DNA of 64,000 nt from positions 9,362,001 to 9,426,000 of the forward strand of contig CM082596.2 in assembly GCA_040954595.2 (NCBI GenBank), given 5' to 3'. The stretch comes from Balanoglossus misakiensis (lineage: Eukaryota; Hemichordata). This document shows positions 12,601 through 22,878 of this stretch, piece by piece. The notes below the pieces were generated by a model, which saw only the letters and a list, made by a program, of their open reading frames with translations, was not told the DNA's origin and made no database searches. The first letter of the stretch is position 1; every line of letters begins with the position of its first letter. Position numbers and translations under genes: made by a program.

Positions 12601-15600
12601 ATGTCTTGGGTTTCTTTCAGCTGGAATAATCTGCAGCATGAAAAAACCAAGAACGAGTACCACCAACATTTCGAACAAATGGTTGAGGCACTGGCCGCTT
12701 TCAGCCAAAAAGCCAGAGTGTTGAAAACGTGGTGGAGAAATGCTGCTGAAAGGTATGGTGAATCTTGACCCCTGTGTGACCTTTACATCCTGGCATTTTG
12801 TTGGCATGATTTAATCATTTTGAGTTTAAACTCTGGATCAGTCAAGCTTACACACTGAATCTGTGCACTGTAAATCATCCCAAAGCAAAAATTTTGTCTG
12901 TTACACAAAAGGGACACATGTTGTGTGTAATGTTGAATCATGTGCCAACAAAACACAGGTGTTTCTAAAACTTGTAACAAGCAGTTAACCTACAGTAATG
13001 ACCAATAATGAACTTTATGAATTAAAGTTATGTAGCACTCTTTGATCAACAGTTGAAATTACCGCATGAGCTTTCGGGAACATGTAGTCCCCTTCTTCAG
13101 ATGCACTCGTGGAATGAACAGAGAAACAGAGAATCACGGGGTATTCAAAGTAGAAAATATGTGCAGGACCAGGTGCATCAGAAAACAAAAGAAGAGTTGG
13201 GTGTGAAAATTGAACAATTGAAATGTTAATGCAAATGTGTAAATGGGGTGGTGTACTGCAGAAAACTGACAGTTATTTGTAGTGTGACATAAAACCATAG
13301 TCCCGGTTAAGTCCCATATCCACACAGTCAAAATGTTCGATTAACTTTAGTTCATCTACTTCCCGATCACGGTTGTTTTTTATAATTTGCTTTTTTAGAG
13401 CTGTCAATAATGAACTTGAAATAGATAGAATGATTAAAGGCACATAAGCTGCAACTTTTGGGATAATTATCATAATTTTTGTTTCAAACTGTACTACCAT
13501 TAGTCAATGCAGATGAAGGCTGTGAACTATACACTTGTAAGCACTATAAACCCTAAATATGAGTGCATATGCAAGTTTTAACCAGATAAATAATAAAGCT
13601 TTGCCGCAAGCGAATATGGCCACCACCGTGGGAAAATGCAAGAAACAATGAAAATGTTGCATTTCCGGTTGTGAAACTTCATAAACAAAACATGATCTCA
13701 TCCACTTGAGCTCATGGAAGAAAATATACACCGCTGAGACATTATATTTTCCTTTTTCATTGCAATATTGCACTTTTTTTAAAATTGCAGGAATTTTCGT
13801 TTTTTCTTTAATTTTTGGCCATTTTGTCATAAATAAGTGTTGAGCTTGAAATATTATCATGAAATAGCATTTAATAGACATAATTAAAAGCATATATGAG
13901 ATTATTTAAAACTTTAATTTTTTATCCAGTTGCAGCTTATGTGCCTTTAAGGCCAGGAAGAAAAAGATTAATTGTTCATGGAATTGCTGCTTCTACTTTG
14001 GCTGTTTTGGAATTTTTATTTGTTTGGATCTTGGCAAATTCTTACTTCTGCATTACAAATATTCTTAGTTCTGCCGTTGGTGGCGCCCTACACTTTCTCA
14101 GGTTTTTGCGAGCACAGGATTTTGAATTAGACTTCCGACATGTTTGGACTGAGTTGTCCGCAAACACATTGTTCTGATGTCTGAATTTGGGCGAATGACA
14201 ACGCGCAGTGGGTAGCTTTGGGCACAAATTTCCTCCTTCTGTAAAGGTTGGTACATGTCACATCATGAGTATTAATTTGATCTCTAACATTCGATGTGAC
14301 GGCGAACAGATTTGTTCGAAAGACGCTATTCAGTGTTTGTCCTGATGTTTCGTTTTGCAATTTGTCTAACAAGATTGTGACAGCAGATGGTTGGTGCATC
14401 TGGTTGAGTGAAAATTGCATCGAAAGTGTATAAAAATTATGACAGCGACAGAACACATGGTTGCGTTGATGTTTAAATACGATCTGAGGTGTCAGTCTAC
14501 AGCGAGTTCAACATGAATTTTGCAGTGTTCAATGTGCCTATTAAGACAATCAATTTGCACACAAAGCCATTCCATCGACTTCCGCCTGTACAGCACCATC
14601 TGATACTGGCAGCCACATTCAAAATGCGTTTTTGATCATGATGTCCACTGCTACTGATGTTGGTCTGCCTGACAAAATAAAAGTTTCCCAAAAGCTATTA
14701 CAATGATATTATTCAGCTGTTTGACGTACTTGGTGCGGACTGGAACAAATTAGACATGGCTACCGTGACCAGAATAATAGAATCTCACACACCCAAGGAC
14801 CTGGGATCATATTTCTCACAAGAGTTGGGGTTTTCTGTCCGACAAGTGTGAGAAATATGATCCAGGTCCTTGGTGTGTGAGATTATATTTCTCAAACGGT
14901 CACATTTTAGCCAAATTCGTTAAAAAATTGAATAAACGACTCTGGAGCTGTAGTCTCGGTACGTTGTAGTCTCTGTCCCTATAATACACATCGCGCCATT
15001 GGATAAAATTTAGAGCGCATTTGCAAAAGAACGCTTTGTCAACCAATCAGCGATAGCGTCAGATTCAGCTTTCGATTCAGTGAAAGTGTGGGATCAATTT
15101 GTTCTCACACTCCCAGCGTGCCAGGAGTGTGAGAACAGTGTGCGTAGTGAGAGATAGTCTGTACAGTGTTGTTAGACCATCGTGTAGAATGTGTAGAGAC
15201 AGTAAAGAGGCCAAGACATGGGGCCAAAGTAAAATGATGTTAGATCCCACCAGGACAATCTTAAAGAATAATACTTAATTGTTGGATTTCAGTGATTTAC
15301 TGTGCATTTTATTTTATTCTGAGAGCCTGTTAAATACTCAGAATATATTGTGCAAACACCAACTGATATATAATGGCCTGTTTTTTTTGCTGGGGAAATA
15401 CAGTATTGAATTCAGTTACAAGTACAGTACATGTATCAGAGATATTTCTGGTAAAAAGCAAAACAATTATCTCGCATTGTCTGCATCTGTGCAAATATGC
15501 CAGAGAACTGGTTTTACCTTCAGCCTAAAAACATTTAAAAAAATTTCTTCACTCGCCGCTCCTGGAACTAGGTCAAAACAATCCAATGAACAAGATTTTT

Positions 15601-17566
15601 CTCTCTGGCCTAACATCAATATAACTGTTTGCTGCTCCATTTTATGTAGATGGGAATTTATATGGGGTTTGTAAAGTTTCTTCAAACATTCAGAGTATGC
15701 CAGTTCACATATATGAAAACATCTAAGTCAACGCACAACATTTAACCCTCTTGCTACCGGGGGTCATAACCCGTTGGGCTGCCGAGTCGTTACGAGACCG
15801 CCTCCTTTTCGGTGTATGTAGAATCCGGCATTCTACACCCGCTGGATTACCAGGGTTTTTGCTTGAAAATCGGGTTTTTGGAGGGTCATTTTAGCTGCTT
15901 TTGAACGTGCTAGACTTCAAGTTTGGCACAGTCCCGTGTCGGCGGGACCTCAAACAACAATTAACCGGGTAAAAGTTGTGGGTCATCGGGTTCGTTCCCC
16001 TGGGAGGGGAGCGTCTGTCAACGTCGTTTCGAGGCTTACTTTTACGAAAATAAAGTTAGTGCGTTAGCACACGCCATATCACGTCACAACGACGACACCA
16101 TTAGTTGTCAGTAGGGGACCCAGGGTGTACCGCCAGGGGTGTTCGGGCACCCCTTCCCCTGCCACTTTCCCGTAGGGTACGAGTTAGTTCAACACGTAAT
16201 GCGAACGACTAGACACTGGCGCACAGTGTCCCACTCTACAGCCGCCCGACAACGACTCATTTCTTCAGACCAGACACACACGGACGTTGTGATAACGACT
16301 CATTTCTTCAGACCAGACACAACACGGACGTTGTGATAACGACACGTCCATGCTTACGCACGGCAAACTGACGTTCAGTACGGTGTTAATACGCTATAAT
16401 TTTTTTACGGCACAGGGTTGTACCGACACAGTCATAGGTATCCCGCAAGCTCTGCGGGCCCCATTTCACCATTTCGTCATGTTTCCCGAGTCGATCCCAA
16501 AACGCACTTTCCCAAACAGTGTGTCCCACGAGTGCGTCCGACACCGCTGGCCATCGAAAAGGTCGATACCCTATGTCGTTGTGGAACCGTCTGTTATAGT
16601 AAACAATGCATCGATGCCAAGTACGTTTTTGTCGGACGCAAAAAAACGGTCTCCCCAGGGTCGGGAATGACCGGCGGAATGTGTCTCTTAGGATAGTGTG
16701 CTCTTTGTAGTTCAAGGCAAATAACCCTGTCGAGACTTTCCTGTTCTAACAGATTTTGCCCTCAAAACGGTAGTTCAAAGTCAACACGTTATAGCGAAGC
16801 GCACGCAAACGCCTAGAGACTCCAGCGGGTCGGTAAATCATATCGATCCATACCGATTCGGTCATTCATCACTCGCCAACGTCCGACTTCTACCCACACC
16901 GGAAATCGGGCGGTCTGCTACGGACTCGACAGCGTTAGGGTTAAAGTTGTGCAAAAACTAACCAACACTCGAGCACAAATTCCCAGAACATCAAACCTGC
17001 GTGAACGATGTCATCGACTGTGACAATTTTTTCTGGTGATGATATGAAATTAAACAACTGTTTAGTTCCGTGAAAATGGTCATGATAATTGACACTTATT
17101 GCATAACTTCAGATGACTATATGAAATTGGAAAAGATGGTCATTTCCACAGAATCCGTGATTACTCATTCTGTCTATTTCTAGGATGTTACTGGTCATTA
17201 CTGCAATTTTCCGCTCATTACTGCTTGTTACAAGTTTAACAAGCACCCAACAAAACACCCAGAAGTAATTTAGGCACCAAATAACAAGTCCATAAAAACT
17301 GAGCATGAATCATTGTCGATGTAGACTGCATATAGTACTACTTGATGGATTTTTTGCATTACCTGGCATGTGTACTGCAAAGACAATGCCTGGAGTTATA
17401 GAGGGTGTTTTATCACAGAAGCTGTCTTTTGTGTCACATGCAGTCAAATTACTCCTCATTGTCACCACGACCCTCAGCTCATCATTTATATTTTCCTGTA
17501 CGGCATCTGTTTGCTTTTTTCAGATACGAGAAACTAGATGCTGGTTTGCAGGATGGAGAACATTGA
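3563..17566 (+). CDS. Six-exon gene: small single-pass membrane coiled-coil protein
   Basis: Six exon segments join with consistent phase: 3563-3634, 4946-5023, 10212-10277, 10601-10797, 12621-12752 and 17524-17566. Junction phases are 0, 0, 0, 2, 2, and every intron is GT-AG. The predicted protein has 195 residues. Residues 1-50 are hydrophilic, with tyrosines early (EYYSPKYG) and then a strongly basic stretch rich in R and H. Residues 51-72 form one hydrophobic membrane span (FQAFWWWVLVTVVALAVMCC). Residues 73 to about 180 are charged, helical and cysteine-free, with heptad-like spacing typical of a coiled coil. The basic N-terminus suggests N-in topology, with the coiled coil in the lumen or outside, but the K/H-rich start of the coiled coil weakens this. 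I do not recognise the family. The Met at 3563 is the first in its exon and only two bases follow the acceptor, so an upstream exon must exist, coding or not. Confidence 0.8.
4946..5023 (+). CDS. Coding exon 2 (basic juxtamembrane segment)
   Basis: The acceptor CATTTACAG ends at 4945 and the donor GTAAGT starts at 5024. The 78 bp are 26 codons in phase 0. Only this frame is open, since the other two stop early. About a third of the residues are Arg, His or Lys, just before the membrane span encoded by the next exon. Confidence 0.75.
6084..6260 (+). repeat. Hairpin-headed dispersed repeat with TG run
   Basis: A perfect 10-bp palindromic pair (AGCTCACGTG at 6084-6093 and CACGTGAGCT at 6099-6108) is followed by a TGTG run and then a conserved-looking segment with CAAATTTAGTACACAGG. 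The layout resembles the hairpin-headed repeats at 54.9 and 59.3 kb. Confidence 0.6.
7290..8200 (+). repeat. Degenerate repeat array, same family as 54.8-56.4 kb
   Basis: A TATG-rich header with GTCCATCAACATCAAA (near 7393) is followed by irregularly spaced copies of a core like TTGATTGGAAACTTGGTATG at about 7692, 7840 and 7980. The same header and core recur at 54.8-56.4, 59.2-61.1 and 62.1-63.0 kb. The 218-codon open frame crossing 6841-7497 overlaps this repeat and is not treated as a gene. Confidence 0.6.
9094..10104 (+). mobile_element. Non-autonomous DNA transposon with G-tract ends (copy 1)
   Basis: The terminal inverted repeats are GGGACCGTTCAGC at the left and CTGAACAGTCCC at the right. 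Each is followed on the inside by a G/C homopolymer (9116-9138 and about 10064-10080). The flanks are TGA and TTA, an imperfect match to the 3-bp TAA duplication seen in copy 2. The interior holds several similar blocks built around TGTGGGAGGGGG and CCCCCTCC, and no long coding frame. A three-base TWA-type duplication with GGG termini recalls PIF/Harbinger. That assignment is an inference. Confidence 0.75.
10212..10277 (+). CDS. Coding exon 3 (transmembrane segment)
   Basis: The acceptor TTACTTTCCAG ends at 10211 and the donor GTAAGT starts at 10278. The 22 codons encode exactly one hydrophobic helix with three successive tryptophans at its start. A second in-frame acceptor lies six bases downstream (TTCCAG repeated), so a form lacking two residues is possible. 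Confidence 0.75.
10316..10379 (+). repeat. (TATG)n(GATG)n microsatellite
   Basis: There are about five TATG units, then about ten GATG/ATGG units, 38 bp after the donor of coding exon 3. Confidence 0.9.
10457..10467 (+). promoter_or_regulatory. YY1-like motif in intron 3
   Basis: AAGATGGCGGC matches the strong YY1 consensus known from animal promoters. It sits in the 323-bp intron between the membrane exon and the first coiled-coil exon. Chance occurrence cannot be excluded. Confidence 0.25.
10601..10797 (+). CDS. Coding exon 4 (coiled coil, first part)
   Basis: The acceptor GTTTTTTCCTCAG ends at 10600 and the donor GTAGGT starts at 10798. It enters in phase 0 and leaves in phase 2. The 65 codons are rich in K, E, Q and L with regular hydrophobic spacing. 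Confidence 0.8.
11906..12049. mobile_element. Near-complete palindromic MITE
   Basis: The outer arms AGGGGTTATTACACGAATTG and its imperfect complement (ending GTAGTAACCCCT) enclose an inner palindrome built on CGTATTTTGAC and GTCAAAATACG. The whole 144 bp could fold into one hairpin. There is no coding capacity. It lies in intron 4 of the 195-aa gene. Confidence 0.7.
12621..12752 (+). CDS. Coding exon 5 (coiled coil, second part)
   Basis: The acceptor GGTTTCTTTCAG ends at 12620 and the donor GTATGG starts at 12753. The exon is 132 bp, phase 2 in and phase 2 out. It encodes a helical stretch ending in a conspicuous WW pair, then RNAAER. Confidence 0.8.
13438..13946. mobile_element. TTAA-flanked MITE, 509 bp
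   Basis: The terminal inverted repeats AGGCACATAAGCTGCAAC and GTTGCAGCTTATGTGCCT match perfectly, with TTAA directly outside each end (13434-13437 and 13947-13950). TTAA duplications are typical of piggyBac and Kolobok elements. An inverted, diverged partial copy is at 26934-27250. The 129-codon minus-strand open frame inside is not a recognisable protein. Confidence 0.85.
14783..14884. repeat. Inverted repeat, about 36-bp arms
   Basis: The arm TCTCACACACCCAAGGACCT (start of the left arm) is mirrored at 14848-14884 with one or two gaps, around a 28-base loop. Both arms contain the GTGAGAAATATGATCC sequence or its complement. It may be the end of the same element as the hairpin at 15100. Confidence 0.75.
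15100..15137. repeat. Perfect 14-bp hairpin
   Basis: TGTTCTCACACTCC and GGAGTGTGAGAACA are separated by 10 bases. The CTCACAC theme is shared with 14783-14884, so both may belong to one roughly 360-bp non-coding element. Confidence 0.75.
15746..16940. mobile_element. GC-rich TTAA-flanked element, about 1.2 kb
   Basis: The element starts TTAA then CCCTCTTGCTACC (TTAA at 15742-15745) and ends GCGTTAGGG then TTAA (16941-16944). CCC...GGG termini beside TTAA are the piggyBac pattern. The inside is markedly more GC- and CpG-rich than the flanks. It has internal direct repeats (ACTCATTTCTTCAGACCAGA twice near 16254 and 16296). I find no transposase motif in the open frames at 16350-16715, so it appears non-autonomous or decayed. 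Confidence 0.55.
17524..17566 (+). CDS. Terminal coding exon 6 with stop
   Basis: A long pyrimidine tract (CTGTTTGCTTTTTTCAG) ends at 17523. The phase-2 join completes an Arg codon and reads YEKLDAGLQDGEH, then TGA at 17564-17566. The preceding intron is about 4.8 kb. The last 12 codons and the stop lie inside the first unit of an 87-bp minisatellite, so the tandem array is predicted to be 3' UTR. Confidence 0.65.
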
Positions 17567-18715
17567 TCCGTATGCCAACTGGCAGATTGAAGTCCGACTA
17601 CCAATAGTACCATGCAGAAACTAGATGCTGGTTTGCAGGATGGAGAACACTGATCCGTGTTCCAACTGGCAGATTGAAGTCTGACTACCAATAGTACCAT
17701 GCAGAAACTAGATGCTGGTTTGCAGGATGGAGAACATTGATCTGTGTGCCAACTGGCAGATTGAAGTCCGACTACCAATAGTACCATGCAGAAACTAGAT
17801 GCTGGTTTGCAGGATGGAGAACACTGATCTGTGTGCCAACTGGCAGATTGAAGTCCGACTACCAATAGTACCATGCAGAAACTAGATGCTGGTTTGCAGG
17901 ATGGAGAACACTGATCTGTGTGCCAACTGGCAGATTGAAGTCTGACTACCAATAGTACCATGCAGAAACTAGATGCTGGTTTGCAGGATGGAGAACACTG
18001 ATCCGTGTGCCAACTGGCAGATTGAAGTCCGACTACCAATAGTACCATGCAGAAACTAGATGCTGGTTTGCAGGATGGAGAACACTGATCTGTGTGCCAA
18101 CTGGCAGATTGAAGTCCGACTACCAATAGTACCATGCAGAAACTAGATGCTGGTTTGCAGGATGGAGAACACTGATCTGTGTGCCAACTGGCAGATTGAA
18201 GTCCGACTACCAATAGTACCATGCAGAAACTAGATGCTGGTTTGCAGGATGAAGAAAACTGATCTGTGTGCCACCTGGCAGATTGAAGTCCGACTACCAA
18301 TAGTACCATGCAGAAACTAGATGCTGGTTTGCAGGATGGAGAACACTGATCTGTGTGCCACCTGGCAGATTGAAGTCCGACTACCAATAGTACCATGCAG
18401 AAACTAGATGCTGGTTTGCAGGATGGAGAACACTGATCTGTGTGCCAACTGGCAGATTGAAGTCCGACTACCAATAGTACCATGCAGAAACTAGATGCTG
18501 GTTTGCAGGATGGAGAACACTGATCTGTGTGCCAACTGGCAGATTGAAGTCCGACTACCAATAGTACCATGCAGAAACTAGATGCTGGTTTGCAGGATGG
18601 AGAAAACTGATCTGTGTGTCAACTGGCAGATTGGAGTCCGACTACCAATAGTACCATGCAGAAACTAGATGCTGCGTTGAAGGATGGCGGAGATTGATCT
18701 GTATGCCACCATAGC
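17530..18715 (+). repeat. 87-bp minisatellite, 13 full copies plus a degenerate 14th
   Basis: The unit starts at GAAACTAGATGCTGG and repeats exactly every 87 bp from 17530 to 18660, followed by a diverged partial copy to about 18715. Copies differ by few substitutions and no indels. Because 87 is a multiple of three, a 362-codon minus-strand frame of 29-residue repeats (starting MVLLVVGLQSASWHTDQC) stays open across the array. I regard that frame as a by-product. On the plus strand each unit repeats the C-terminal codons KLDAGLQDGEH and the stop of the gene. Confidence 0.95.
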
Positions 18716-19084
18716 AGAGGAATGCTGCAAGATGATTTGGACCAGAAGTCCAACTACCATGCAGTCTCCATGATGACTCATCTGTCAACAGAGGTCCGTA
18801 GACGCATGGACTCCCAGCTTGCAGTGCTTACGGTAGTTTTGGGGGCATCCCTGCCATGCATTTTTATATATTTGTGTAAATTTAGTTAATTTTGGTGTAC
18901 ACATCTATATTTGAACGGTTTATTTATATAGGTATATTAAGTTATTTTGTTAGTTGTTACTTGTAGTTATAGTTAGTTATAATATAGTATAGTTATATGG
19001 TATTTATGTTTGTTTGTTTGTTTGTTTGTGTGGTGTAAGTGTGTGTGTCATTCAAAGTGTAGGGTACCTGTTTATTATACCACG
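18716..19084 (+). other. Putative remaining 3' UTR, no clear poly(A) signal
   Basis: The sequence after the array has no AATAAA that I can find. It ends in TTAG/TTTG-rich simple sequence (GTTTGTTTGTTTG near 19008-19028). The transcript end cannot be placed. Confidence 0.3.
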
Positions 19085-19505
19085 GTCACACTGGTAAAAA
19101 TTTGAAACGTTTCGGAGATACTATTTGCCTATTGTAAACACAGAGAATTAATCCTTTGAGTCGCTTGTGTCCACACAAGCAAAGTTTATGTATAGGCGCT
19201 GAGGCTCGGCCCCATAGACAATGAGTTGCAGAGAGGTGTTAATTCTTACATTGACTTGTTTCGCAGTATAATCTAATGTGGCTATTGGTCCATATTGGAT
19301 GGTATTGTGACGTGTTGTTTGCAGTGAGGTTTGATACAGCTCCCAGCAGACACCACTTTGTGTGAATTTCTTCACGTCATCGCCAATTTGTCACTATTGT
19401 GGGTTATTTGTTTGGTGTTATGATTTCGCCCCTTTAACTGTCGATCCAGTAGAGACAGTGTCATTAACAATGGATTGCCATGCATAACTTGACGAGGAGA
19501 GTCCA
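19085..19505 (-). repeat. Dispersed repeat R2 with decayed coding-like stretch
   Basis: Positions 19085-19250 match 36775-36930 in the same orientation, sharing GGCCCCATAGACAATG and ATTAATCCTTTGA. Positions 19265-19505 match 30470-30695 in reverse orientation. On the minus strand the second part encodes peptides such as KFTQSGVCWEL, similar to KFTQSEYCWEL at 30.6 kb, but with stops. It is a repeat family or a pseudogenised exon of unknown function. Confidence 0.65.
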
Positions 19506-21789
19506 TGGAAAATCAGTTTTATTCAAGAACTAGATTAGTTGGAGCCTTGGAAGACTACATCATAGAATTTGTAATGATAACCGTTGACCCTTTGATACAA
19601 GGTGTCTGTAATGAATTTGGAGTCGCTTTGAGATGAAAATTCAGAAAATGTGGACCATGACATTGAGAGTTCGTCCCTACAATGATTGGAAGTCTTTTTT
19701 CACGTTAAAAAAACATGTGCTAATTATAGAACATACGTAAGAGAGTATGTTGAACAACATCTTTGGAGAACATATAAACAGAGTATACTGCTTTGTATTG
19801 CCTTGTTAGCCTTTGTGTAAATTACAGGCTCTTGCTTCTAATACTTGTGTCAAACTTTTTGCTACACCCACACCCATAGTGGGTGTATGGTTTGGGTGCC
19901 ACTTCTTCTTTCATACTCCTATGGCCCATGTGTGTCCTGACTTCAATATTGCAGAATCTTGTATTGGAAATGCAGCTTTATGAGGCATGGAGCCACCGGC
20001 CCAGCTGTAGTATTAGCAACCTTGTCCACTTAGCATTGGTTTGTATTTACATATTATAACTGCTGTCTTGAAATCTAGCAGTATCACTTGAAGGAGGTTA
20101 GTAGCATTGTGCTGAGAACACTTGTTCAGTAACTCTTGGAGTCTATATAGTGAATTATTTTGCTCCTATAGTGGAATATTTCAGCAGATTTCCCACTCCA
20201 ACATACAAAAAAGGGTATTTATCCCATCACTGATTTTACCGAATATGGAAGTGAATGGCTGACGATCTGTAACAGACATGCTCTATCACACTGCTGACTT
20301 CTGCACCGAGGCTTCTGGGATACAGCTATGTCACATATATACCCCTATTCATTGGAGGCAAGTGTCTAGCATGCCATTTGGGGATGCAGCAATCATGGAT
20401 CACCACAGGGTCCCACCCTGGAGGACAGTTCAACTTGGCATTCAGCTCACAAGGCAGAAATTATAGCAAATGGGTTTCCCATTGGCTGCCAATATGCCAT
20501 GTCACTTTAATTTTTAGCAGTTGTCAGAATTCCTTCTTCCTTGCCGCCAATGGCATACTATTCTTTCCACATTACGAAACTATCATTTTATAGGTTATCG
20601 GTATACATGTACATGTGCGTGTACATATGATATTATCGAGGTGCAGGCAGCACCTGTGGGGTATACGTCCACCTGTGATCACTAAGATACATCTTTCAGC
20701 TAGTATACAGCCTCTGATCATAGTGATCATCTTCCTTGTGTCTTTACTAATGAAACACACCATTTACCGGTGTTGTCATTGATATCTCTAATATTGTCAA
20801 CTCTGTCAAGTTGTGGGCAGCTTCATCTTTCTGAAACCTCTGGTCATCTGAACTTGATGACAACTGTTTTACCTAAATCCGTAAGTTTCAATGGGATCTT
20901 ATGGATATTGCTCAGGCCAAATCACTCAAGTGTAAAACAATTTCCATCAAAGACGTTACACATTGGGGACAGGCCTTAAAATACAGTGAAATGTATGGTG
21001 ACAATCACCTGACAACATTCGTGCCTCACTACAAGTCTTGATTTGCATCAGACCATTTTTTCTGCATGTCTGGCAGTCCAGTGTCGTGGGAATTAACCCC
21101 TGCACATAAAACTGAGCTTCATGCAGTTCTGTCTTTTACTATATCACCAGAAAGCACATAGCCTTATCCATTCAAGTAGTGTTAGTAGACAAGAACAGCC
21201 AATACCACATCAACCGACCAGGCACGAGCTCTGTTTAATTATTCTCTCAAATCCTTTTATTACTCATGTACTCACTGGATCCTGTTCCCTCAGCCAATCC
21301 ATTCGCAGTTTGCAATCTACATATGTATTAGTTTTCTTTTCTCTTTACTATTGTCTATGGTTCTTGGTATGTGTTGAGATGGTTTTAACAGCTGTGACTT
21401 ATCTCTATTGGCGGAGGCCCGTCTGGCTGATTGGCATTTTCATGATACACACAGGATGGGTCAGGTCAGAACACTCTATTCCACAAAACTATTTGAGCTA
21501 GACCTTCAACTCATGCTTTCAACCCTATGCTATCTTATAGCAGGCTCCCAGATCCACTTGTTTCTCACCATGTGATGAATATTTGTCCAGCCATGAATCA
21601 TTGCTCCTCAGGAATTATGAATAGTCAGGCCATTATAGCAAGAGTGCAGTGGAGAGTGCATTGTACTTCACCAAGGCATATACTGGAGATCATGCCAGCT
21701 CAGATGGATGGTATATATCTCACCAGGAGACCAATTTGCTTTATGCAGTTTGTTAGGCTCAGATCTTTGTTCTTCTTAATCACGAAGCC
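19506..21789. other. No gene recognised
   Basis: There are several open frames of 60-126 codons but no family resemblance and no consistent exon set. A hairpin with CACCCACAC and GTGGGTG lies near 19865-19890. The right end may include the decayed upstream part of the retrotransposon at 21790. Confidence 0.35.
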
Positions 21790-22480
21790 CTCCTACTTTG
21801 GGACTACTGGATGCAGGATATTACTAAGTATGACACGGATGTCCACATCTACATGCAGTGTTTGTGTGGTGAGTACCTTAATTTGTACAGTACAGCAGTG
21901 GATCTTGGAGCACCTATGAGGAACATAAGCTCAATACCCTTTCACATGTTCTGCCTGTGACATATCCTGGATGTGAAATATCAAGACAAAGTTACTAACA
22001 CCACTGTCCTGAAGAGAGTTGGAATTTCTAGCATGTACCTGGTACAGTCTGCTGAAGCAGAGACACAATACACTGGCTTGGCAATGTGCTCATAGATGAT
22101 GGGTGGATCCTAAAAGACCTCCTGTACGGCGCAAACTGACACTTAATGGCAAACAGACCTGACATTACACCACAGGGATGTTTGCAAAAGAGACACGAAG
22201 TCCCTGGATATCAACACAAACTCTTGGGAGTCTAAAAATTAGCCTCAGACCGAATGACCTGAAGACAAGTCTTGAAGTGGTTGGCAACGGCTCTCCAACT
22301 TTGAAGAGACACTTGCCAAAACGTGCGTAGTCAAGAGACAGAGAAGGAAGGCATCAAGCCAGGCAAACAGCTCCTCCTAAGCCTTCACCTGTTTAAAGTA
22401 TCAGAGAGACAGTCATTCTCACATTGGATTGACTAGTCACACCTGATGCTGTTCCAGATCTAGACCAGCATCCCAGCATG
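21790..22480 (+). pseudogene. Decayed non-LTR retrotransposon, 3' part
   Basis: Read with frameshifts and stops, the plus strand keeps the order typical of the C-terminal region of many animal LINE polyproteins. First comes a CVVSTLI segment (about 21860). Next is EEHKLNTFHMFCL (about 21920), then KRVGISSMY (about 22015). Last is DVCKRDTKSLDINTNSWESL (about 22170-22230). Every block is in a different or interrupted frame, so it cannot be active. Family membership beyond non-LTR is not assigned. Confidence 0.65.
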
Positions 22481-22878
22481 AAGATCCAATTGATCTCTCA
22501 AGACTGAAGGATGCCAACTGAACGCACCTCATCCATACTGCCTCCACATTGTAGTACTGTTTCATCTAGTGGAACACACACTGAAGGGAATGTATTGAGC
22601 ACTTCACCAGCTATCCCATACATCTTCATTATAAGGATGATTTCTTTACTTCTGTCTCAGTTTAGAGAGGGGAAATTTACACAAAGGCTATTATTAGGGA
22701 CAACTGAAGTATACTGTTTTTAGGATAAAACTCTTCCATGAATGTGAGTGATGGTTTTCAAAAGTCACACAACCTATGAATCAAGGCGTTATAACCCACC
22801 TCATCTGACTTTGAAACAGACACAACAGAAATGTTTACAACAACATCAAGAATAATATGTACAGACATGTACATGTAT

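Noticed and set aside
13504-13893. 129-codon minus-strand frame
   Set aside because: It lies wholly inside a 509-bp TTAA-flanked MITE and has no recognised motif.
16350-16715. Overlapping frames at 16.4-16.7 kb as piggyBac transposase
   Set aside because: No catalytic or cysteine-rich motif of that family can be read in either strand. Only the element ends support a TTAA-type assignment.
17482-18570. Long minus-strand frame of 29-residue repeats as a protein-coding gene
   Set aside because: It exists only because the tandem unit is 87 bp. The plus-strand gene model explains the start of the array with a good acceptor and matching phase.
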